A stretch of 64,000 nt of DNA. Origin: Gracilaria domingensis. Its lineage: Eukaryota > Rhodophyta > Florideophyceae > Gracilariales > Gracilariaceae. The notes beneath the pieces are model-generated. The model had not been told where the DNA came from and made no database searches. It saw nothing but the letters and a program-made list of their open reading frames with translations. The translations under genes and the position numbers were made by a program. The DNA lies in the NCBI GenBank assembly GCA_022539475.1, contig VCMS01000303.1, positions 1 through 64,000 of the forward strand, read 5' to 3'. Shown one piece after another: positions 45,482 to 55,001 of the stretch. Numbering within the stretch: the first letter of the stretch is position 1; every line of letters starts with the position of its first letter.

Positions 45482-45689
45482 GAACGCGTGAATCAACGTG
45501 TCAAACACGTGGGCTGTAAGATGCGGCGTTGCTTTACACATATGGGCCACTAGTGGGCCTACCAGTAAATACGTAATATGCACACATTCCTGACGGCGAC
45601 GGCGTATCTGCGAATTAGGTAATCCACCGACAGTGCAATACATCTCGTCACTATTGTTGTATGAGCAGCACTGACTTCACAACGGCAAA

Positions 45690-46946
45690 ATGCGCCTGTG
45701 GATGAAGTCTATAGCGATAACAACGGCTTCAATCATGACCTGCAATAGCAAGCTTTTACTACCTTGCCACAAAACCATAGCAAAAAAAAGATCTAACTAT
45801 ACAAAGTCTTTTATGTCCCCAGCGACTGCCCGAAAGCGCACTACGTTTGAAACCGTTACGGATTTTCTCAGTCCCGTAGATTTTCAACGAGATTACAGAA
45901 TGTCACGACGCTTGTTCAAAAAGCTTGTGAAACAATTGACACCACTCATACTTAAGGACGAAGAAATGGGACGAAGAGCTAAACGTCCAACTATAGCTGC
46001 GAATACTCGGCTTGCCGTAACAATCAATATGTTAGCCGGAGGAAATGTTGATACAGTCCATCAACTGTTTCGGATCAAACGTTCTACAGTGTATCAAATA
46101 TTTGATGAAACCTGTCTTGCTCTCAATAGGGTATTGAGACTGCCTGGAATTTTTGATTGTAAGAAAAAACTGCACGAACTTTCGAACGGTTTCAAGATCT
46201 CGAGAAGAAAAATCAGTCCACTGACCGGCTGCGTCGGTGCACTTGATGGAATATGTATTAAGATAAGGAAACCTAGAAAGTTTCCAGCAAAGTACTGGTG
46301 CAGGAAAGGATATTATGCGTTGCCGGTGCAAGCTGTTGTTGATGCGCGAGGCCGTTTTTTGTTTGTATCGGCAATGTGTGTCGGGTCGACACATGACTCA
46401 TTGGCATTTGCAGCTTCAAAGCTTTCCCAATTTCTCTGCCGTTTAGGTGAAGCGTTTTGGATTGTAGGGGATGAGGCATATGTTTGTACCGATAACTTGT
46501 TAACACCAATACCGTCGTCGCAAATACGTACATGCTGGGAGAAGGCCCTCAATTTCTATCTTTCGCCGCTGCGTGTTCACGTGGAGCAAGCGTTTGGGCG
46601 TCTGGTAGCAAGATGGAGAATGTTGTAGAGGACACTACAGTTTAATGTGACAAAAAATGCAAGCATTGTGGTTCTCTGTATGAAGCTGCAAAACTTTTGC
46701 ATAGAAGGAGGGGACGAGAGGCTACGTGGATTTTCTGTCCGGGAGCTGGAGGATTTTAACAAGGAGGTACAGAAATGGTATTCAGATTGTAAGGAAAGCT
46801 TGAGATCCATGGTTTCTGACAATAAGGGGCAATGTTCGGCTTTATTTGTAGAATGTTGTACCGCAAGAAGGGAGCAGATGGTGAGGATAATGAAGTCTCG
46901 TCAACTGCTGCGTCCTGAATTGACAGGTGCTTCCGTTCCGTTCTAA
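45690..46946 (+). CDS. PIF/Harbinger DDE transposase with one in-frame TAG
   Basis: It cuts and pastes the element by DDE chemistry. A helix-turn-helix-like region lies at residues 122-146 (TVHQLFRIKRSTVYQIFDE). The DDE_Tnp_4 core has the first Asp in GALDG (D186), the second in VGDEAY (D261) and Glu in HVEQAFGR (E299). GSTHDS, a family hallmark, is at about 233-238. A TAG stands at 46626-46628 after RWRML. The same frame stays open for 105 codons more and contains LCMKLQNFC, which corresponds to the conserved LHNFC end of the family. The stop is therefore probably a single nonsense change in the C-terminal part, or a wrong base. Everything up to the TAG looks whole. Its partner is the Myb/SANT-like gene at 52791-54089. 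Confidence 0.85.
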
Positions 46947-47189
46947 GCTTGCTTAAATGAACTTCACACATGAAGTCCCAAAGCGTTGCCGCAACGCTTG
47001 CATACAAAGAACCCCGTTTAGCGTATCTACCGCGCAGACGTTGCTTTCGTACTCCAGATCGGCCTTGGGCAGATTTTACAGCTTCGTCGCCGTTGTTGAT
47101 ACAGCTGAGAGCAGTTGAAGCAGTCCCAACAGCCGTAGTAATCTGCCCATCACATCGGTCTACCTGGTCACAATGCTGACGGTGCGGTG
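46947..47189. other. Spacer after the transposase
   Basis: No supported gene. Short frames on both strands show no similarity I recognise. It leads into the minisatellite. Confidence 0.4.
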
Positions 47190-48345
47190 GAGAACGGTGT
47201 GCGGTGGCGGGCGCGGTGGCGGGCGCCGCAGCGGCAGCGTGGCAGAGAACGGTGCGGTGGCAGGCGCGACGACAGCGTCGTAGCCGAGAACCCTGTGCGG
47301 CGGCGGGCATAACGGCGGCGGCGCGGCGGAGAACAGTGTGCGATGGCAGGCACCGCGGCGACGGCTGCGCGGCGGAGAACCCTGTGGGGTAGTGGGCACC
47401 ATGGCGGGGCAGCGAAGAACGTTGTGAGGTGATTGGTGCGCGCTGGTTGCGCCGCACCCAAGAACGGGGTGATGTGGCAGGCGCTTTGGCGGTAGTGACG
47501 CGCCGGAGAACATTGTGCGATAGCGGGCGGCGCGGCGGCGGAGGTGTGTCGAAAAACGCTGTGTGGTGGGTGGCGCCGCGGCAGCAGCGGCGTGGCGGAG
47601 AACTGCGCCCGTTGGCGGGGTGCGCGGCGGCAGCGGCGTGGCAGAGAGCGATGTGCGGTTACAGACGCTGCGGCGGCGGGGGCGCGGCGGAGAACATTTT
47701 GCGCTGGGGAGCGCCGCGGTGGCAGCAGCGTTGGCAGAGAACAGTGAGCGTTGGCCCGCCCCCTGTGGCAGCGGCGTGGAAGGGAAGGATGTGTTGTGGC
47801 AGGCGCCGCGGCAGCTTGGCGGAGAACGCTGTGCGGTGGTGGGCGCCGCGGCGGCAGCGGCGCGGCAGAGAACGATCTTCAATTAAAGGCGCTGCGGCGG
47901 CGCCGCCGCGGCGGAGAAAATTGTGCGATGGTGGGCGCCGCGGCGTTTGTGTCGTGGCGGAGAACGGTGCGCGTTAGCGGGACCCCGGTTGCAGCGGCGT
48001 GGAGGAGAACGATGTGTGGTGGCTGGCGACGCAGCAGCGGGGCGCAGAACGCTGTGCGGTGGCGGCCGGGGCGGCGGCAGCGCCCTGGCAGGGAACGATG
48101 TTCGGTTAGAGGCGCCTCCGTGGCCGCGCCGCGGTGGAGAACATTTTGCGGTGGCGAGCGCCGCGGCGGCAGCTGCGTCGCAGAAAACAGTGTGCGGTGC
48201 CGGGCGCTGCGTCGGTGGCGGTGTGGCAGAGAACGCTGTGTGGTGTCGAGCGCCATGGCGGCAACGGCGTGGCGTTGAGCGCTGTGCGGTGGCGGGTGCC
48301 GCAGCGTCGGCGGCGCAGCAGAGAACGGGGAACGGTTGCAGGCAA
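47190..48345 (+). repeat. GC-rich minisatellite, about 25 units of about 46 bp
   Basis: The unit is close to GTGCGGTGGCGGGCGCCGCG followed by a GGCAGCGGCG part and the landmark TGGCAGAGAACG. The landmark GAGAAC or a variant recurs about 25 times between 47240 and 48318, at spacings of about 43-48 bp. Units of the same subtype recur about every 223 bp (for example near 47642, 47866 and 48088; also 47688 and 48135), a five-unit higher-order repeat. Long open frames on both strands are a by-product of the high GC and the repeat. Confidence 0.88.
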
Positions 48346-49617
48346 GGCCTCCCCGGCGGAGTTGCGCTCTGGCTATCGCAGCGGGGGATCGGTAGAGTAG
48401 ATAGGCGGCGATTTATGAGGGCGGGGGGAGTCGGGGAGTGAGGATGTTGCCGGGCGGTGTCGGGGAGTAAAGAGGCGACACAGTTTGGAGGTGGGGGGAG
48501 TCGGGGGGTGAAAACGTTGGGAGACGCGGCTCGTGCGGGCACGAATATCATGGTTCAAACAGTTCCATCGAGTTGAGGATGGCATCCTGATGGTGCGCGC
48601 GTCGAACACGCATTCGTACGTCGAACACGTGCTTTTCGCTCCGGCGCGCTCGTCTGCCACGCCGGCGGCGGCCCGCGCTTGAATGGAGGGCATGATGATG
48701 ATCAGCGCCACGCGCGCGGAGAGCCTGTGCGTGAAGCGCCCGGCAACGAGCAGTCTCGCGTTGCCCTGTACGGCGGGCGCTTGCAGTCGGTCGCGCGTGC
48801 TTGCTCGCAACAGTGCCGCTATGGTCAGCACATCGCAGCGCCGTGGGCTCGCTCGCCGTCACGTGCAAAGGAGAGCGCCGGCGACGTGGAGTCGGCCCAC
48901 AATACGAAAAAGCTGCGCGGCCGGGACCACACACTCTCGAGCCCACTTGGCCGTAGCGCTGCCCCCTCGTCTTCGCGTCACGTGCACTACGCGCCCAGCA
49001 GCAGTGCGCTCAGCGGCAGCGACCCATAGCCGCAGAACGCCACACGTATCTAGGCGCTCGCGCACGCCGCCGCCGCGCGCTCGCGCTCGCTGCTGCCGCG
49101 CGCGCCTCCACGCGCAGCGCGCGCTTTCCAGCGCCGTGCCGCCAGCGCGCAAGGCTTCGCTACGCGCGTCGAGCCCCTTTCTTTCATTGTTTGCGCGGCG
49201 TGCCGTCTTGCGTTGGCGCGCCACGCCCTACAAATCCGACGCCTCGTTGCCCGCGCGCGCTGCTCGCGTTTCCACCGCGTCTGCCCGACTCTCGCGGCGC
49301 CGCCTTCATTTTTCGTCGCTCTCCGCCAGCGCTGGCGGCGCTCACTACGCGTCTTGTGCTCTTGGCCGCTCTCCGCAAGAGCTCCTTCGTCGCAAGCGCT
49401 TCTCGTGGTAAGGAACTTGCTTGTTCTTGTTGCCCGTCGTTGTATCGCGAAGTGTGCATTCTCCACGGCGCCCCTTTTGCTTGTTTTGCTTGGTGTGCTG
49501 CCCCCACTGCCGTTCCCTAGCTCTTGCCTCGTTGCGCGCTCACGCAGCCGCGCCGCCCCTCCCATATTTTTGTTGTAACATTACCGCGTCGCGCTTCGAT
49601 TCGCGTTCTCTGTCTCC
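48346..49617. other. GC-rich stretch without a supported gene
   Basis: CpG-rich sequence with many Arg/Ser/Ala-rich frames on both strands, none of them with a recognisable motif. It ends directly before the first exon of the KIX gene, so it could include that gene's former promoter. Confidence 0.45.
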
Positions 49618-52152
49618 ATGGAGCCCCATCCAGGAATCTGGAAACTGGAGATGATAAACGACGACCGTATCAAGGTCTGTCAACATATCCTCAACAAGCT
49701 AGTTGGTGCGTCGTAGCCCTCCCGTTCGTAGTCACGTGGAACTACCTCCAGCAGAACTGCCTTCTCGTTTCACTCGTACTCAGTGTTTGTCACCACGCCC
49801 CGCAGAAGCTTGTCAGTCTACTTTCGATCACCCAAGTCTCAAGGTCTAAGCGCACCGCTTCGAGATTAGCGTTTTTCAGAACGCCGTCAGTCGTCAGAAC
49901 TACCTTGAGAAGATCGCTGTGGATTTCAGCCGCATCAAACAGTCGCAGCGGGCCCGCAATCAACAAATGTGCGCCGTCCAACAAGGCACAGCCGCCGCCG
50001 CAGCCGCCGCCGCCGCCGTGCACGGGGTACAAGGTGTGCAAGGCGTGGCGGGTATGCAGACCGTGCCTGCCATTCCGGCCCAGGCCGCTCTTCGTCAACA
50101 ACTGCAGAATAAACATCTGCAACGTCAACAACAAATGATGGCGCAACAGTAGATGCAACATCATCGAATGCTGCAGCAACAATTATTAATGCTGCAACTC
50201 CAACAACAGCAACAGCAACAGCGACGACAACAACAGCAGCAGCAGCAGCCGCAACAACCGCAGCAGCAGCGGCAGCCTCCACCGCCAGCGCAGCAACAGC
50301 AGCAGGAACCGCAGCAGGCGCAACAACGCCAGGCGCAACAACAACAGACCCAGCAAAATGCACCTGGTGTCCAACAACCTAACGCGCAAAACAAAGCGCA
50401 AGAAACTGCGAGAAAGTCTGACTCAGCTACTAAACGCTCTCCGACTGGTGCCGAAGGAAAGGCATATATCTTTCATCGTCTGCGTCTTTTCTCCTCTTCA
50501 TCATTCTGTTTCCTTGATCTAACACGGCATTGCGCTGTTTTCCATGTGATTGTGCGAAATCGTAGAAGAAACCTAATGCTTCCGCCACGAAGACAACGAC
50601 GCCCCGCCGCCGGTGTCTGCTCCGGCCGTGAGTCATGCAAAGGGTAGACTGCCGAACGCCGGAACGGATGTCGATGCTTTTCGCCGCGCTTTTCAAATGA
50701 ACGCCAATCAGGCAATGTTTACCAACCCGCAGGCCACTCTCGCCATTTTGCCACCCAGCGCCCGACAGGTGTATTCGAGGAAACTGGCCGGACAGCATCA
50801 AGCAGCCTAGATCCCGATAGCGTCGCAGGCAAAAGTCTCCTCCGCGTTGCAAGGCGCTGCGCACCAACCTGTGACTAGCCAACAGGTTTCACTGGCCCAA
50901 CAATTCCTCCACGCTGGTGTTACTCCCGACATGTCTATTGTCCAGCAGCAAGCATCGAAGGCTCTTTCATCGTCTGTGGGCGCCCATGCAGCTAACCGCA
51001 TGTCGCAAGCACTCCACCATGGTGCGAAACGTCAAGGCCAGAACCCTATGATGATGAATGCTCGCGGGAATGCGCTACCAGTTTCTCAGTATGCTCTCAT
51101 CGCTCGCGTGGCAAAGGCCATAGGGATGAAGGTGATCGCAGAGCGGCTCAGTCACTGCAGCCGGGAGCAATTGGCGCGATTCCTTACACTTTTGAATTGG
51201 CAAGGACCAGTGAAAAGCAAAGCTGCCGTAACCGTGCCGCAACAGAACTTTGCGCGTATGAATGAGGCTCAGGGGCAGATCAACATGAATAATTCGGCGA
51301 TTGATAGTATTAACGCGGCTAAACGGATGGAAAGCAAACCAGCGGTTGCTGGCCAGGGTCTTATGAATGCGACGAATACCGTTAACCGCGCATTGGCTCT
51401 TGAGAGGCTAAGCAAGGCAAGGCGGTTGGACAACCGTCTGCCACACAGGCTGCGCTTTCAATGCAGGCTGCCCAAGGGAAGGCGAGTGGTTCAGCTCACG
51501 CTGGTATGCAACGACTTGACATCGGGCAATTGGCGCAGGCGCCAGCTGCACAAGCACAGCCACAGACGACGCAACAAAAGAAGCAACGACAGGGACGGGC
51601 ACAGCAACAGTTGGGTCTTCAGCAACAGCAGCACAACTACCGTTATCAAAAGCAGCAAATGATCAAGCTCTTGAATGAGCTTGACATGCATGCGAACGCT
51701 CATGAGATATGCGGTCAGGAGTGCAATCGCGACAGGCTCTCGGCGGCGTAGCGGCGGGTACTGCTGGGGTGGATATGTCGAAGCTGGCGCCCGGGAGACA
51801 GTCTCACGAACAGGCGGTGGCTTCCAGGATGGCGAACGCACGCGCGCGAGAGGCGTTGCAGAGGAGCGTGGGAAGAGTGCAGGGTGTTGCTGGAGTAGGA
51901 GGCAGTACGGCGGCCTCGCAGTAGCAGATGGCGAAACTGGTGGGACATATGCAGATGGGTCGACCTGGTGGTAAGGGTGAAGCGCTCGTGAAGAGCCAAG
52001 CGCAAGTGGCTCAGGCTGCCGTGCATACGCAGTGGCGCCGACTCAGGCGCAAGCGCTGGCGCAGGTGCACACTAACCAGCAACTGCATCAACTGGAGGCC
52101 AGCATGCTGCGGCGAGGATGCAACTACAGCAGCTGCTGCTGCTGCAGCAGCT

Positions 52153-52233
<81 letters not shown>

Positions 52234-52710
52234 ACAACTGCAGCAGGCGGCGGCGGCTAGCTTGCGTTCGGGTCTGGGCAGCGTGCGCTCGCCGCCAGAA
52301 AGCGGCGCCAGGGCGCACAAGGGCGCAGACAGCTGGAAAGTTAGGACTCGGGATCCCAGGGCGCAAATACGACGCTGGGCGTGGGCGGTAACGGGCGTCG
52401 TGCAAGTAGCAACGACGCACGAGCTGCGATCAGTGGTGCTGCGGCGACGACTGCGGCGAGTGGGCGAAATTCGGGCGCTGTGATGAACGCGGGGTCACAA
52501 GCGGCGGCGGCGCCTGTAGCGCAGCAGAACGCGATGCTGAACGCCAAGATGCAGAGTGCGAACCAGACAGATCGGCGCGGCGGGCAAGATGGCGCATATC
52601 ATCGCGATGGTGGAGGAAGTGAGCGCGCAGGTGAACTTCCTGCAGGATCGTGGGACATGAAAGGGAAACGGAAGAAGAGCAAGGGGATTCAAGCACTAGC
52701 TTTATGCTGA
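49618..52710 (+). pseudogene. Decayed KIX-domain, glutamine-rich coactivator gene (MED15-like)
   Basis: Exon 1 (ATG at 49618) gives MEPHPGIWKLEMINDDRIKV, then CQHILNKLV. A GT-AG intron fits 49706-49805. Exon 2 gives EACQSTFDHPSLKV, then AHRFEISVFQNAVSRQNYLE and KIAVDFSRIKQSQ. The three helices match the KIX fold of Mediator subunit 15 and p300/CBP (compare HKLVQA in p300). Long polyglutamine and Gln/Pro/Ala-rich stretches follow (50153-50390, 51560-51660, 52118-52250), as in MED15. KIX binds activation domains to recruit RNA polymerase II machinery. In-frame stops stand at 49847 (TAA), 50150, 50808 and 51925 (all TAG), where CAA or CAG would fit. About five single-base frame changes occur after 51400. 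A further intron near 50445-50590 is likely. So it is a pseudogene, probably captured by the transposon. The identity is inferred from KIX plus polyQ only. Confidence 0.6.
52118..52255 (+). repeat. CAG/CAA trinucleotide repeat
   Basis: Alternating CAG and CAA triplets (CAACAG units, 52160-52220) in the polyglutamine part of the decayed gene. A second such tract lies at about 50155-50300. Confidence 0.9.
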
Positions 52711-52790
52711 CTGGCACAACTTACGGAGCACAGGTTTTACTTCAACAAGAAGGTCAAGTTGGATGAACAAAGAGTCGTAGGCGCAAGGCG

Positions 52791-54089
52791 CTACTCATTG
52801 TCAGCTATATTGGCACAATCAGCTGGCTGCTTCTGTACAAACTTCTTAAACTTCTTTAGAATATGATTATGGTTCTCCTCAAGAATAGCGACAAGAGCGT
52901 CATCATGAACGTCTCGAGCGCGTTTGATTTGAACAGAACTCTCGGCGAGATATTGAGCCCACTTCACACGACTCTCAACATTTCGAGATTCGATTTCATC
53001 TGTTGAATCCTTGCCACCAACACCTTTTGCCTTCTCATCCCTCAGACGTTCGTATTCAATCTGCTCCCTTATCAATGCTGTCTGCTCTTGACAGATCCTG
53101 TGCGAAGAACTAACCATCTTAGAGATTTCGTTCAATTCTCTTTGACTTCCACTATTTCTAGAGCTAGAAGCCCGCCTCCCTCCACTGAAGATATTATCGT
53201 TATTTTCCTCTGTCGCAAGCTGTCCCTCTTCGACACCACCTTCACCATGTTCTATAAACTTGGACATAATCTTCAGTAGGTCTTCGTCTTCGTTGCTGGT
53301 AGCCATGCGGGTCACAATAAAGAACACATATATTCTTTTTGACTGCGCATTGAGTCCACCAGATGGACTCACCTTTAGAAAGTTGGTAAAATTGGAAGGG
53401 TCATTCTGGCCTGACTTTGACCAATTTGCCCGTGCTTTGGTAACCAAGCCCTTAACTTTGTCAAACTGTCTCTTTAGCAGCACAGCAGATCTGTAACAGA
53501 GCGGCCTCTGATTGGAGTCAATATCATCAGTTCCACGAGCAAAGTTTTCCTTTGAATCTACAAAAGCGTCGTTAAACCTCTCTGCAATTGTCAACCAAAA
53601 CGAATCTCGTGTAACATTCCGATCTAGCTCTGCACGTCCGAGATTTTCACAGTTTGCCTTCTGCAAAGCAATTTTGGCGATATTTTCGTCTCGAAGTATA
53701 ACCAGTAGACGCGCAAATTCGTTCAGTGAGAAGCTCGGCTCCCTTGGCTCATCACGGTCCTGTGTCAATGGTAATTCCGAGTCTTCCTTTCCCTTGCTTT
53801 TATATGCCTCAATAGCTTCGACCAGCCGCTTACGGTCTTTGTTGTGTAGCATCTCAACAAAGCTCTTAACAGAGGGTAGTGACGTGAGCTCATTTTTTCT
53901 CTCTCTTGCTTCCTGTTCGATTTGAATAAAAGATAGTATCTTGGGGTTCAGGGAAATGCAATCACGATTGCTAATGTCATCTAGACTTTGCGTATGAAAA
54001 AAAATGATAATGCTTGCAACAAGTTGGAATTGTTTGCGATTATGCTGGATCAGCTTGTAGCTTTTGCACAATTCTTTCAGTGTAGACAC
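52791..54089 (-). CDS. Myb/SANT-like protein of the Harbinger element (432 codons)
   Basis: This is probably the second Harbinger gene, which helps transposase reach the nucleus and bind the element ends. A trihelix Myb/SANT-like region lies at about residues 125-255: FSLNEFARLLVILRDENIAK, then RDSFWLTIAERFNDAFVDS, then CYRSAVLLKRQFDKVKGLV and ARANWSKSGQNDPSNF. This W...FN...LK..F...SGQND pattern is seen in Myb/NAM-like transposon proteins. An acidic stretch and a Gln/Glu-rich coiled coil (REQIEYERLRDEKAKG) end the protein. The frame is whole and converges with the transposase. The first 35 or so codons may be non-coding, with an upstream exon instead. Confidence 0.65.
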   Translation of the reverse strand: MSTLKELCKSYKLIQHNRKQFQLVASIIIFFHTQSLDDISNRDCISLNPKILSFIQIEQEARERKNELTSLPSVKSFVEMLHNKDRKRLVEAIEAYKSKGKEDSELPLTQDRDEPREPSFSLNEFARLLVILRDENIAKIALQKANCENLGRAELDRNVTRDSFWLTIAERFNDAFVDSKENFARGTDDIDSNQRPLCYRSAVLLKRQFDKVKGLVTKARANWSKSGQNDPSNFTNFLKVSPSGGLNAQSKRIYVFFIVTRMATSNEDEDLLKIMSKFIEHGEGGVEEGQLATEENNDNIFSGGRRASSSRNSGSQRELNEISKMVSSSHRICQEQTALIREQIEYERLRDEKAKGVGGKDSTDEIESRNVESRVKWAQYLAESSVQIKRARDVHDDALVAILEENHNHILKKFKKFVQKQPADCANIADNE

Positions 54090-54120
54090 ATTTTTTTTAA
54101 CAGAAATGAGTACAAGAATG

Positions 54121-54486
54121 TTATGCGCAGCAATTCCCGAAATTTCGGCGTGTCATACGGAGATATTTTGACGGCTGAGGATTGTGGAGACTGTGTGGTA
54201 GGGGGAGTGCAACGCCGTAATTGGGATGCAGGAATGGCATTTTTGCTGGAGCTCTAGAGGTGTCGGTGCATTCATTTTGTCGAGAAGATGAATGTTTTCG
54301 TGGGCTGCGACGCGGGGGAGGTGGGATATTCGGAGTTTCTTTTGTTGGGTGCGCCATGTTGGTCATGAGGGGTGAGTGTCGCGAAAAAGAACGTAAAGAA
54401 GTTGGCAAGGGCGCTGAATGATCGCGGCTCGGATGGTATTGTGTACTGTAGGAGCCAGCGGTCAGCTCGGTTTCGCTAGTTTGCAC
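54121..54486 (-). CDS. Possible 5' exon or small ORF upstream of the Myb/SANT-like gene
   Basis: This minus-strand open frame of 121 codons is rich in Pro, Ser and Arg (IPPPPRRSPRKHSSSRQNE). It lies within 35 bases of the start of the Myb/SANT-like frame, so it may be a 5' exon of that gene, with a start near MAHPTKETP. No domain is recognised and the link is unproven. Confidence 0.3.
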   Translation of the reverse strand: MQTSETELTAGSYSTQYHPSRDHSAPLPTSLRSFSRHSPLMTNMAHPTKETPNIPPPPRRSPRKHSSSRQNECTDTSRAPAKMPFLHPNYGVALPLPHSLHNPQPSKYLRMTRRNFGNCCA

Positions 54487-54700
54487 TGCGCCGATGGATT
54501 TCGCGGTGGGGTCATTGGAGATTGAGATGGGGCTCTTGTGAGAAGTATTGGTTGTTTGCAGGCCAAGTGGCGCTTTTTTCTTTGCGAATCGTTTTGTTTA
54601 CAGCCCGACTGCCCTTTGAGTCTCCTACAGGGGCATTCACGAAGGCACCGAATCGTGAACGGATGATGCGGCTTTTCGCCAATGAAACGGCGATCACGTT

Positions 54701-54727
54701 TCCGTTCACGTCTGTTTAGACACCGCC
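54701..54727 (-). repeat. Right terminal inverted repeat of the Harbinger element
   Basis: The minus strand reads GGCGGTGTCTAAACAGACG, then TGAACG. It is followed on the plus strand by the TAA duplicate (54728-54730). Confidence 0.85.
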
Positions 54728-55001
54728 TAACTCGATTCGTTTCGGTACCCTAGAGTAAGGAAACACAAGTACATCATGTGCCTGTGCCCCACAGGCTGTG
54801 GTCAAGTGAAGGCGGACCGAACTAGTCCTTTACAAAGATGCAACTAGAAGTATATAGTCGTCCCAGATTGGTACGTTGTACTGCTGTACCATCGTTAAAT
54901 CTCTTCAAATAGATTTCTTCTACTTGAAGAGAAGTGCAATAGAAGCATAAAAGAAAAAGAGTAGCCTAGTCCTCCGGTTTGCATCATGTACATCGGATGA
55001 T

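Larger units (their letters stand above)
45455..54727. mobile_element. Large PIF/Harbinger-type DNA transposon (9,273 bp)
   Basis: The ends are inverted repeats: GGCGGTGTCTAAACAGAC at 45455, and the same sequence reversed, ending GACACCGCC, at 54727. The first 17 bases are perfect and similarity goes on for about ten more with one indel. Both flanks are TAA (45452-45454 and 54728-54730), the 3-bp duplication typical of Harbinger. GTGAACG-type motifs recur near both ends. Inside lie a DDE transposase near the left end, a Myb/SANT-like gene near the right end (opposite strand) and about 6 kb of extra DNA: a minisatellite, a GC-rich stretch and a decayed KIX/glutamine-rich gene. The usual two-gene Harbinger is 3-6 kb, so this one appears to carry cargo. 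Confidence 0.82.

Noticed and set aside
44906-45643. A 245-codon minus-strand frame
   Set aside because: It crosses the copia LTR border, the Harbinger end and host sequence, and is in another frame than the copia gag. A chance frame.
47160-48831. Long open frames of up to 240 codons on both strands
   Set aside because: They lie in the GC-rich minisatellite, where repeats and lack of AT keep all frames open. No motif is present.
48683-49565. Arg/Ser/Ala-rich frames of 171 and 242 codons
   Set aside because: Same cause: GC-rich sequence with overlapping frames on both strands and no recognisable domain.
49847-51927. TAA and TAG codons standing where glutamine fits, suggesting that TAR codes for Gln as in some ciliates and ulvophyte algae
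   Set aside because: The long retroelement frames (755, 686 and 629 codons) contain no in-frame TAR, and the pol tails of A and C both end in TAA at the same place. The gene also has frame changes. C-to-T decay of CAR codons in a Gln-rich pseudogene explains it.
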